Source of the DNA: JASHPR01 sp963842355
Lineage (GTDB): Bacteria > Actinomycetota > Actinomycetes > Streptosporangiales > Streptosporangiaceae
DNA length: 64,000 bases
Reading direction: 5' to 3'
Assembly: GCA_963842355.1 (NCBI GenBank)
Contig: CAWJGC010000007.1
Coordinates: 696,138-760,137 of the forward strand
Position numbers and translations under genes: made by a program. Every line of letters begins with the position of its first letter. Position 1 is the stretch's first letter. The notes below the pieces were generated by a model, which was given only the letters and a program-made list of their open reading frames with translations, did no database searches and was not told where the DNA came from. This document shows, in pieces, positions 17,551 through 25,094 of this stretch.

Positions 17551-18245
17551 CCACGCTCGACGAGGGTGACGCGGAGCGACTACTGACCATCCGGATCCAT
17601 GAAGCGACGATCGATGCCGAACTCGTCAGCGCGCTCGACGCGGCGCTGAACGATGTCGAACGCGACGGGATCGAGAACGTCGTGTTTCAGTTTAGTGCCG
17701 AGCCGGATTCGGTAACCGGGGATTTCCCATCGTGGCGACCCGGCCCGGCCCGCAGCGACATGCGTTATTTCGCCCGGTGGGATGAGACCCTGTCGCGGAT
17801 TTCCCGGCTGAAGGCCAAGACATTCGCGGCTTACGACGGCCGGGTCGCTACGGCTGCCGTCCAGGTCGGCATGGTCGTGGATCTGCGGCTGGCCTCGGCC
17901 CGGGCACGGCTGTCGCTGGGCCGCCTTTCCGAGGGTCGCTTCCCGGGAATGGGCGCGTACTGGCTGCCCAAGTTCGTCGGTCTCGGCACGGCGCGGAGAA
18001 TCTACCTGCTCGGCGAGGATCTGACCGCCGAGCATGCGGCTCGGCTCGGGCTGGTGGACGTCGTTGACGACACCGTTGAGGGAGCGGTTGAAGCGGCGAT
18101 CAAGGCCGCAGGCCCGGTAACGCCGGAGGCGGCGTGCTTTACCCGCCGAATTCTCGATGACTGCTATCAGCTGGAGTACACGGCAGCGGCCGAGCTGGCC
18201 AAGGCGGCTCGATACAAAGTGGGAATGCCAGATCATGACGGTTGA
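17544..18245 (+). CDS. dpgB-like: DpgB-like crotonase-superfamily protein
   Basis: A 233-residue enoyl-CoA hydratase/isomerase-fold protein. The oxyanion-hole region AAYDGRVATAAVQVGMVVDL replaces the usual A-G-A-G-xxL pattern, and the segment LGRLSEGRFPGMGAYWLPKF retains a glutamate. This divergence fits DpgB, a non-hydratase partner that raises DpgA turnover and aids dehydration/aromatisation of the CoA-bound polyketide. It overlaps the synthase gene by 7 bases and is followed 38 bases later by the desaturase, so the three are one transcript. It could alternatively be a DpgD-type hydratase, but its short length favours DpgB. Confidence 0.75.
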   Translation: MLTTLDEGDAERLLTIRIHEATIDAELVSALDAALNDVERDGIENVVFQFSAEPDSVTGDFPSWRPGPARSDMRYFARWDETLSRISRLKAKTFAAYDGRVATAAVQVGMVVDLRLASARARLSLGRLSEGRFPGMGAYWLPKFVGLGTARRIYLLGEDLTAEHAARLGLVDVVDDTVEGAVEAAIKAAGPVTPEAACFTRRILDDCYQLEYTAAAELAKAARYKVGMPDHDG

Positions 18246-18283
18246 ACGTTGTGGCGGGCAATCAGGGCGAGAAGGAGTAGTCA

Positions 18284-19837
18284 ATGGCCGAGACCCTCAG
18301 CCACAGTTCACCCCGCAGTTCACCGCATACGGGCACCATCCTTCCCCAGGGCCAGCCGTTCTGGATCGTCGACGGGCGCGCTTACGATTTCACCGAATGG
18401 ATGAAGATTCATCCGGGCGGTGCGGCGTGGTTCGGGCCAAGCCAGGGCCGCGATATCAGCGCCCTGCTGCACACGTATCACCGGGATCCAGCCCGGTTGC
18501 AGAAGGTTCTCGCCAGGTACGAGATCGACGGGTTCACCGAGCAGGACATACTTCCCAAGCTGGGGGTGCCCCCCTTCCTGCTGGAACCGGGCTTCGACGC
18601 CACCACGGATCTGCCGAGACTTGACTACCGGGATGAGGGGAGCTTGCTGGCGGAGATCCGCGGAAAGGTGAACGTCAGGTTCTCCAAGCGGGCATTGAAG
18701 AAGTGCGACCGTGCCTTTGACGTGGTGACGTGGATTATCGGTGCCGCGCACGTCGCCGCGCTGGCCCTCCTGATCGCGAACCTTCTGCCTGCCTGGGCAT
18801 TCGTCGTCACGATGGTGGCGACGCGTACCGCGCTGGCGGGCGCAGGCCACTACCACCTGCACCGCAGGTGGCGGGACCAGCGCCGCTTTACCCTGCCGCT
18901 CGGTAAAGCGCTCTTCGACATCAACTACGTCGGCACGAGCCTGATCGGAACGGACGGGCACGTATTACTGCATCACCCTTACCTGGGCTCCGGAGCCGAC
19001 GTGAAGAAGACGTTCTTCGATGGCATGCTCCGCCTGCATCCGATTCTCCGGATCCCCGGCTACACGCTGCACAAGCTCGGCATATGCCTGAGCGGGCTAG
19101 CGTTGCGGGGACGCGAGATCGGCAGGTTCGAGACCAACGGCGAGGTTCCGGTCCGCGCAGACTTCTGGGTCATCCGGGCCTGGATCTTCGTCGAGTTTGC
19201 CGCGTGCCTGGCGACAGGTCACATCGTGGCCTGGCTGGTGCAGTTCGTCTTGACCTTGTGGTTCAACACCTTCCTCGTCGTCGCCAGCCATGACTTCGAG
19301 GAGTCGGGCACCGAGGCGGAATTGGCTGCGATTCCCGAGCCGCTGCGCAATGACTGGGCGGCGCGGCAGATCTGCCTGAGCTACGACCTCAGCGTGGTAG
19401 GTATCCGCTGGATCGACCTCTTCCTCAGTGCTGGCCTGAGCCCGCATCGCGTGCATCATGTACTGCCGTACCACGGGTCGGGGTTCGCCAACCTGGCCAC
19501 CGAGGCTACGGTCCGGCAGGTATGCGCGGAGGCCGGCATCGTATGGGCGCGGCCGCGGAGCCTGATCTTCGACCGTTTCCCGGCCGTGATCAGGCACTAC
19601 CTGCTCTGTCCGGTGAAACCTGCTCCGCCACCGCCATCTGCCGTGCCGCCTCCGCCTCCGCCTCCGCCTCCGCCTCGGCCGCGGAATCCGTCCGCCGCGC
19701 CGCCGCCGCCACCGCCACCGCCACCGCCACCACCACCACCGAATCCGCTCCCGGCGCAGCCGCCCTCATCCATCAGGTATCAGATCGGCGAGCTCGTCCG
19801 CTATACCCTCGACGGCTGCCGGGGAGTCGGCGTGTGA
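18284..19837 (+). CDS. Cytochrome b5-fused fatty-acid desaturase with polyproline tail
   Basis: A 517-residue protein. An N-terminal cytochrome b5-type domain (about 20-95) has heme-ligand motif IHPGG (His43) and LLHTYHRD. A membrane desaturase domain (~140-430) has His clusters GHYHLH (189-193), HVLLHH (226-231) and SPHRVHH (388-392), a di-iron pattern. Hydrophobic spans lie near 145-185 and 295-335. The last ~90 residues are dominated by proline runs encoded by CCN repeats. A good AGGAG precedes the ATG. It presumably oxidises an acyl or polyketide chain at the membrane, taking electrons through its own b5 domain. Such fusions are mainly eukaryotic front-end desaturases and uncommon in bacteria; coupling to a type III PKS is unusual. 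Confidence 0.85.
   Translation: MAETLSHSSPRSSPHTGTILPQGQPFWIVDGRAYDFTEWMKIHPGGAAWFGPSQGRDISALLHTYHRDPARLQKVLARYEIDGFTEQDILPKLGVPPFLLEPGFDATTDLPRLDYRDEGSLLAEIRGKVNVRFSKRALKKCDRAFDVVTWIIGAAHVAALALLIANLLPAWAFVVTMVATRTALAGAGHYHLHRRWRDQRRFTLPLGKALFDINYVGTSLIGTDGHVLLHHPYLGSGADVKKTFFDGMLRLHPILRIPGYTLHKLGICLSGLALRGREIGRFETNGEVPVRADFWVIRAWIFVEFAACLATGHIVAWLVQFVLTLWFNTFLVVASHDFEESGTEAELAAIPEPLRNDWAARQICLSYDLSVVGIRWIDLFLSAGLSPHRVHHVLPYHGSGFANLATEATVRQVCAEAGIVWARPRSLIFDRFPAVIRHYLLCPVKPAPPPPSAVPPPPPPPPPPRPRNPSAAPPPPPPPPPPPPPPNPLPAQPPSSIRYQIGELVRYTLDGCRGVGV
19624..19740 (+). repeat. Proline-codon microsatellite (CCN repeats)
   Basis: Two runs of CCT/CCG then CCG/CCA triplets (19647-19680 and 19700-19740) encode the polyproline tail of the desaturase. 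Perfect hexameric stretches such as CCTCCGCCTCCG make this prone to slippage, so tail length may vary between isolates or be misassembled. Confidence 0.8.
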
Positions 19838-20008
19838 CCGGCCCCTGCTGCAAGTAGACGTCCAGACGGCGGATCTTCCCGGCGTCGTTGAAGGCGTTTC
19901 ATCGTCTGCTCGTACTCGAGGACGGTGCGGGTCAGAGGTCCGGGGTTGGCCATGTCTGGACCCGTGACGACCAGCGACTCGCGACGTTCGGCCATGAGCC
20001 ATCCCCGG

Positions 20009-20300
20009 TCACTCGCGACCGGGGCCGCCCCGGAGGATGTGGGGAAGGTCGCGGGTCGTGAGAATGCCCCGGGGGGTGCAGCGCATACGTAGGGGATGGC
20101 GTTGACGGCCCCGTTGGCGTTGAACGCGGGCACATACGACGCGAGGTCATCGATCGGCACCGGGAACGGCATGCTCACATCGGATGGCGCGTCACCGTGA
20201 ATCCAGGCGTCATCCGCGTCGGTCACGTCGACCACCGGCGCTTCCCGCGGTCGGCCCTGGCATTCCGGCGATTCTAGCCATTGGGGGAAGCATGCGGGAA
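20009..20300 (-). pseudogene. C-terminal fragment of DapB-like dehydrogenase
   Basis: On the minus strand the frame reads DAWIHGDAPSDVSMPF then NGAVNAIPYVCAAPPG, matching the C-terminal part of dihydrodipicolinate-reductase-like amino-acid dehydrogenases. After a CCCCCCGGGG run the expected end (GILTTRDLPHILRGGPGRE, stop at 20009-20011) lies in another frame, so one base has been gained in the homopolymer. The Rossmann N-terminal domain is absent: the beta-helix gene begins where it should be. It is a dead fragment. Confidence 0.65.
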
Positions 20301-20337
20301 GTCAGCCTGGCCGGTGCCAGCGCCTGCGCAGCCACGG

Positions 20338-21912
20338 TCACGGCGCCTGGTATGCGCCAATGCACAGCGGCAGCCTTAGGATATTGCCATAATAGTCCTG
20401 CGTGCCAGGACTGCGCGAAAGGACGCTCTGTATATCCTGCCCCCTTCCTATCAGCGGGCTGCCGCTGTTCAGCTGATAACTGGTAAATCTCCTGATGCCG
20501 CTGGCATGAGTGACACCGGGAGCAGTGCCGGCGGATGCGAAGGAGGGATCGGCCTGCAGGCCGGTGCTGACACCGTTTACGGTCTCCTCGTTGGTAACGG
20601 CACGCCAGGTTGATACGCTCGTATAAGTGTGGCTTCCCCAGTAGATCTGCCACGTGCCGCCGGCGCACCAGTAGCAGTTGCCAGCGAACCATATATCGGA
20701 TATCGCAAGAGGCGCCGTGGAGCAGACGACCGCACCCGTTCCTGCCGTGTACAGGATATTGTTGAAAAAGTATACATCTGAGAGAGTAGGAGTCCCGATA
20801 TTCAGCGGAGACGTATGAATGCTGCCTGTGTCCTTGGATATGAATGTGTTGCCGTAAACGAACAGGGACCTGACACTTCCGAGTATTGAGATGTCCCCGG
20901 TTCCGGAATTGTTAAGGCCGTTGCCCTGGCAGATGTTATATCTAATTGTATTGGCGCCTTCCGATCCCCAGTAGCCGTCGCTGCCGCCATATGCCAGGAT
21001 GCCTGCGCCCGCGTTGCCATATGAGAGGCAGTACTCGATTACGCAGTTGGTGCAATCGATATCTATATCTATACCGTCGCCGTCGGCATAGCCGCTGCCG
21101 CCGTTGGAGTTATTGCATGCTAGGCATGAGGCAATAGAAACGCTGTCGCATGCGTATATCATGATTCCGACGGGACCGTTTCCGGAATCCCCGTTGGCCG
21201 CGCCATTACTGCTGGCCGTGCAGCCTGACAGAGTACCAGACTGCACTCCTCCAAGCACGAAGCCGAATCCCGTGGCCGCGGTGATAAGTGAAGATATGCC
21301 GGCGTTGTTGTTTGAGATGCAGTTGTTGATCTTTACGTTGCTGTGATTGTACTTCGGGTTAGCTGGGTTGAATGTTGCCCCGTAAATGAGAATGCCTGTG
21401 TTGGCGTTTCCGTTGGTGGTGTTGCCGTTAAGCGTAATGCCGTTATATCCGGCTGCCGCCACATTCGTGCCGATGTTGATCCCGAATTTCCAGCCCGTGA
21501 CCACGCAGTTCATCACTGATATCGCGGGTAGCCGTCTGGTGCCGGACGCATAGAACTGGATGCCACTATAATTGGTGCTTCCAGCTCTTCCGGTGACATT
21601 CAGGTTCTTAATGACGTAACCACCACCGGTGACATAGATAGCGTCATCGGTGCCGTTTGACAGCGTCGCGTTGCCAGACCCGTACGAGCCGACCGTAATG
21701 GGACTCGATGCGGTACCAGCAGCAGCCAGGACCAGCTTCGCGTCACTGAACGTGTCGCCGCCGTTGAACAGCACGGTGTCCCCCGCGACCAGCGACGTTG
21801 CCGTCACCTTGGCGATTGTCTTCCAGGAGCTGCTGGGCGACGTTCCCTTCGCGGAGTCGGACCCAGACGCGGACACGTAATAGGTGGTCGGCTCGGCCTG
21901 AGATGTGGACAC
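20338..21912 (-). CDS. Right-handed parallel beta-helix repeat protein
   Basis: About 524 residues dominated by short N/G/S-rich beta-helix rungs (for example GITLNGNTTNGNANTGILI, NNNAGISSLI, GDGIDIDIDCTN). The N-terminus TTYYVSASGSDSAKGTSPSS and C-terminal TYTSVSTWRAVT with GLQADPSF match the paralogue at 25095. The fold is that of polysaccharide lyases, epimerases and phage-spike-like proteins, so a role in binding or modifying an exopolysaccharide is likely. The only usable start is GTG at 21912, an in-frame TGA lies just upstream, and no signal peptide is seen, unlike the lipoprotein paralogue. The gene is visibly poorer in GC (ATA, TAT and AAT codons are frequent), suggesting separate acquisition. 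Confidence 0.8.
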   Translation of the reverse strand: MSTSQAEPTTYYVSASGSDSAKGTSPSSSWKTIAKVTATSLVAGDTVLFNGGDTFSDAKLVLAAAGTASSPITVGSYGSGNATLSNGTDDAIYVTGGGYVIKNLNVTGRAGSTNYSGIQFYASGTRRLPAISVMNCVVTGWKFGINIGTNVAAAGYNGITLNGNTTNGNANTGILIYGATFNPANPKYNHSNVKINNCISNNNAGISSLITAATGFGFVLGGVQSGTLSGCTASSNGAANGDSGNGPVGIMIYACDSVSIASCLACNNSNGGSGYADGDGIDIDIDCTNCVIEYCLSYGNAGAGILAYGGSDGYWGSEGANTIRYNICQGNGLNNSGTGDISILGSVRSLFVYGNTFISKDTGSIHTSPLNIGTPTLSDVYFFNNILYTAGTGAVVCSTAPLAISDIWFAGNCYWCAGGTWQIYWGSHTYTSVSTWRAVTNEETVNGVSTGLQADPSFASAGTAPGVTHASGIRRFTSYQLNSGSPLIGRGQDIQSVLSRSPGTQDYYGNILRLPLCIGAYQAP

Positions 21913-22319
21913 TGAAGCTCCCGGTCATATGCATCTATCGTTTATTCAAGTTTGTCATAAATAAACGAAGCCCGAGTGGTCAGGGCTGTCTGCTGCGCAC
22001 CCTTCAGCGTGTCGACGCAGCTCTTACGATAGCGGCATGAGCAATGCTGCATCAATGAGATGAGCCATTCGCTGTTTCGGCGGTTATTACCGCTTGGCGG
22101 GGCATATGTTCCGGGCGGCGCGACCAGTCGCGCGCGGTCGCGCAGTCGTCCCGGGCATGTCTAACGATGTTTAATGGCGGGTTACCAGGGGACGGGGCAT
22201 CCAGTCGGCCACGCCGCCGGGGGCGGCGTCCCGGCGGGCGGCCGCGCGTTCCACCGCCCCTTATGCCCTTTCACCTTTTTCGTCCGCGTTCGCGGCCGGC
22301 GGTGCTGCGTCCAGGCGGG
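21913..22319. other. Non-coding stretch upstream of beta-helix gene
   Basis: AT-richer bases at 21930-21970, likely the beta-helix promoter, then GC-rich sequence without a convincing gene. A motif TAACGATGTTTAATGGCGG near 22160-22178 resembles TTAAGAATGTTTAGCGG near 22670, so related motifs lie on both sides of the repeat block. Confidence 0.5.
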
Positions 22320-22367
22320 ATGAATGTGAGCCTGGTGTACTCCCGAGTACACCATTTCCACATTCAT
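22320..22367 (-). repeat. 48-base palindromic element, intact copy
   Basis: Both arms begin ATGAATGTG and meet at GGTGTACTCCCGAGTACACC, giving a hairpin of about 23 bp per arm with a few mismatches. On the minus strand the first arm is identical over 21 bases to 9247-9267, and it reads MNVEMVYSGVHQAHIHP. It sits between a GC-rich flank and the tandem array 22394-22632. The copy at 9247/11532 has been split by an insertion sequence. Confidence 0.85.
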
Positions 22368-22393
22368 AGCCGACTTCGTCGGTTACGGCGGTC

Positions 22394-22632
22394 GGCCAGG
22401 CCACCGGGTACGCCGGCAGGCCAGGCCACCGGGTACGCCTGGCCAGGCCACCGGGTACGCCCGGCCAGGCCACCGGGTACGCCGGCCGGCCAGGCCACCG
22501 GGTACGCCGGCCGGCCAGGCCACGGGTACGCCGGCCGGCCAGGCCACCGGGTACGCCGGCCGGCCAGGCCACGGGTACGCCGGCCGGCCAGGCCACGGGT
22601 ACGCAGCGGCCAGGCCACCGGGTACGGCGGCC
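22394..22632 (+). repeat. Ten-unit GC-rich tandem repeat
   Basis: Ten units of 22-25 bases, each starting GGCCAGGCCACCGGGTACG (some lack one C) with variable ends GCCGGCC, GCCT, GCCC or GCAGC. Unit identity is over 90 % in the core. Spacers are not unique, so it is not a CRISPR. Translation gives ATGYAGRPG-like repeats in some frames, but unit lengths vary by one base and break the frame, arguing against coding use. Confidence 0.9.
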
Positions 22633-22651
22633 GGCGCTCCAGCGCCCGGGC

Positions 22652-22683
22652 TGCTGTAACTCCTGACCGTTAAGAATGTTTAG
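22652..22683 (-). repeat. Conserved motif of palindromic element, copy 2
   Basis: On the minus strand begins CTAAACATTCTTAACGGTCA and ends AGTTACAGCA, the counterpart of 9125-9155. Motif, GC-rich spacer and palindrome keep the same order in both copies, which defines a composite element of ~150-370 bases. Confidence 0.65.
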
Positions 22684-22816
22684 CGGCCTGGGCAATCCGG
22701 CCCGTTGAGCCGTGCGCGTTCATGTGATCACTTAAAGTAGTCAGTCACATGGGGGAGGCGGGCGCCAGTGTCGGGGTGCCCGCTTCCGCGTCGTTTCGCT
22801 GCTGGGGGTTGTCCGG

Positions 22817-23041
22817 GTGGCTTCGTTGGGGCAGAGCACTGTCGCCGCGGGCTCTGGCGGTGACCGGGGTGCTGGCGGGCCCTTCAGCACCGCGCAGGCC
22901 GCAGGCCTGGCCGCGCCGCTCGCCGTGTGCCAGGACGCGGGGCAGGTCGGCCAGGCCAGCGCGGCCAGGGAGGCGCTGGCGGATACCCTCAGCCGCGCGT
23001 GGCAGGCCGCGGGAGCGCGGTGTCCGCGACGGGCGCGATGA
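22817..23041 (+). CDS. Uncertain small ORF, 74 residues
   Basis: A GTG-started frame giving an Ala/Gly-rich product with a helix-like end, ASAAREALADTLSRAWQAAG. No family is recognised and no strong ribosome site is seen. Other frames and the opposite strand are also open here because of high GC. The surrounding 22684-23269 holds nothing else I can support. Confidence 0.2.
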   Translation: MASLGQSTVAAGSGGDRGAGGPFSTAQAAGLAAPLAVCQDAGQVGQASAAREALADTLSRAWQAAGARCPRRAR

Positions 23042-23269
23042 CCGGGGGCCTGGTGGATGACGGGCCCCTGGCTCATCAGCCTGCGCCTGGTGACCGTCGC
23101 GCCGTAGCCCCCGCGGAAACGCGGCCTGGCGCTGTCGCGGGCCTGCGGCGGGGATGCGGGCGGCGCTGCCTCCCGGCACGAGTGTCAGGCCGCGGGGCGG
23201 CACCGCTGGGTGACCCAGAGGGCGCCTCGGTCGCCCGCCCGCCCGCATCACAGGCGCGGTGGTAACCGG

Positions 23270-25045
23270 ATGGCTCGTCCCGGAGGGCCCGGCGCGAGCG
23301 GGCGCATCGGCATGTCACCGGCGATGAGCCGGAGACAGCAGGCGCAGTACGCCGTGCTGGCGGTAATGTGGCTGCTGCTGAGCGGCTATTTCTGGGCATG
23401 GTGGCTGGTGCCTGGCCACGCCGGGAATCCGGTGCTGTTCGTCGTCGTCTCGGCCGGGCTGTTCTACAGCATCACACTGCTGCGCTCGTTCTACCTGTTC
23501 TATCTTGGCCAGATGCGCCGTCCGGTGCCCGTGGACGTGCGCGATGCCGAGAGGGCCGGGGCAGTAGGCCGGGTCGCGGTGATCAGCCTGACCGTCCCCG
23601 GATCAGAGTCCCTGGCCATTGTCCGGCGGCAGCTCGCGGCGATGACGGCGATCCGCTATCCACACGACAGCTGGATCCTGGTCGACAAGGAGCACTCGCC
23701 CGCGATCGCGCGGCTGGCACGGCAGATGGGCGTTTCTTATTTCTGCCGGCATGACGCATCGGCCTGGGGTGCGGATCGGATCGCCAGGTGGAACGCGCCG
23801 GGGCCGCCATTCCAGGCCAAGACCAAGGCGGGCAACGTGAACAGCTGGCTGGATCATTACGGGGACCGTTACACGCATTTCACCCAGCTGGACATCGATC
23901 ACCGCCCGGTACCGTCCTACCTGGATCGTGTCCTCGGGTACTTCCTGGACGCGAAGGTGGCGTGGGTTCAGGCACCCAGCGTGTACGGGAATCACGAGCA
24001 CTGGACGGCGCGCGGCTCGTCGGAGCAGGAGGTCGTGCTCCAGGGGCCGCTGCAGATGGGCTTCTTCGGCTTCTGCCGCACGCCTTTCATTATCGGAAGC
24101 CACTGTACGTATGACATGAAAGCCATACGGAACATCGGCGGCTTCCAGCCGACTCGTGCCGAGGATCATCTTGACACCGTGTGCCTGGCTGCCGACGGCC
24201 GCGAAGGCGTTTACGTGCCAGAGATTATCGCGGTCGGCGACGGGCCCGAGACCTTCGGTACCTACCTTGACCAGCAGTTCGCCTGGGCTTTCTCGATGAT
24301 TCAGATCTTGTTCACGTATACCCCCAGGCTTGTCCGTCAGTACACGCCCAGGCAGGCTCTGCAGTTTCTCTTCGTTCAGACCTGGTACATGTTCTGGTCA
24401 CTTTCCATAATGGCCCTCTTCGCATCCCCGCTGGCGTCGCTGGCTTTCGACACCCCGATCTCCCGGGTAAGCCTGTGGGGCTTTCTGGCCCACATCCTCC
24501 CGGCCGGGCTGGTCGCGACAGCCATCTGGTGGTGGAGCCGGTCATGGCATCAGCCGAGCAGGGTCTCTCTGTCCTGGCGGGGGGTCGTGCTGCACGTAGC
24601 CCGCTGGGTCATCGTCCTGAGCGCCCTGGTGCAGGTCATGCTCCGGGTGCGGAAACCGTACATGATCACGGTGAAGGGCCTGGGAACCAACGCCCGCCAG
24701 CGCTTCAGGCTGACGCTGCTCGCCCCGTACGCGGGACTGTTCGGCGCAGCCCTCGCCGCGTGCTGGTTCTACATGATCAGGTACTCCCACGGCAGCTGCC
24801 AGGGCTATCTCTTCTTCGGGCTGGACGATGCAGCGCTGTTCTGGCTCCTGATCGTGATCGTGCTGGCGCAGGACGCGCGCGCCCTCGCGCAGGCCGACGT
24901 GCCTTTCGCCCGAGTCATCCGGCAGCGCCTGGCGCCGCTCCTGCTGACCGCGTCGGCGACGGCGCTGCTGGCGGCGACAGCCGTCGCCGCCAGCAGCCGC
25001 ATAGCGCAGGCGCTGCTCGGAGGATCCGCATGGCCGTTCTCGTGA
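23270..25045 (+). CDS. Membrane GT2 polysaccharide synthase (cellulose-synthase-like)
   Basis: A 591-residue processive-type family 2 glycosyltransferase. Two N-terminal membrane spans (~27-47 and 54-78) precede a cytosolic GT-A domain containing FQAKTKAGNVNSW, the DxD motif QLDIDHRP (Asp208, Asp210), the catalytic RAEDHLDT (Glu298-Asp299) and QQFAW (335-339) in place of QxxRW. At least five further hydrophobic segments follow to the C-terminus. It should polymerise and export a glycan from a nucleotide sugar. A beta-helix lipoprotein begins 49 bases downstream on the same strand and a paralogue lies upstream on the other strand, a typical arrangement for exopolysaccharide assembly and trimming. 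The altered QxxRW motif leaves processivity uncertain. ATG 23270 is chosen; ATG 23312 is possible. Confidence 0.88.
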   Translation: MARPGGPGASGRIGMSPAMSRRQQAQYAVLAVMWLLLSGYFWAWWLVPGHAGNPVLFVVVSAGLFYSITLLRSFYLFYLGQMRRPVPVDVRDAERAGAVGRVAVISLTVPGSESLAIVRRQLAAMTAIRYPHDSWILVDKEHSPAIARLARQMGVSYFCRHDASAWGADRIARWNAPGPPFQAKTKAGNVNSWLDHYGDRYTHFTQLDIDHRPVPSYLDRVLGYFLDAKVAWVQAPSVYGNHEHWTARGSSEQEVVLQGPLQMGFFGFCRTPFIIGSHCTYDMKAIRNIGGFQPTRAEDHLDTVCLAADGREGVYVPEIIAVGDGPETFGTYLDQQFAWAFSMIQILFTYTPRLVRQYTPRQALQFLFVQTWYMFWSLSIMALFASPLASLAFDTPISRVSLWGFLAHILPAGLVATAIWWWSRSWHQPSRVSLSWRGVVLHVARWVIVLSALVQVMLRVRKPYMITVKGLGTNARQRFRLTLLAPYAGLFGAALAACWFYMIRYSHGSCQGYLFFGLDDAALFWLLIVIVLAQDARALAQADVPFARVIRQRLAPLLLTASATALLAATAVAASSRIAQALLGGSAWPFS

Positions 25046-25094
25046 CCGGCGGCGCAAAGGTCAGCGGCAGACAGACCTGTGCTGAGCTGTTGTC

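Noticed and set aside
22394..22632. Tandem repeats considered as a CRISPR array
   Set aside because: Units are contiguous with no unique spacers, the period is ~24 bases and no cas gene is near.
22745..23251. 168-codon minus-strand frame
   Set aside because: Arg/Pro/Ala-rich without motif or start signal; typical GC-driven open frame.
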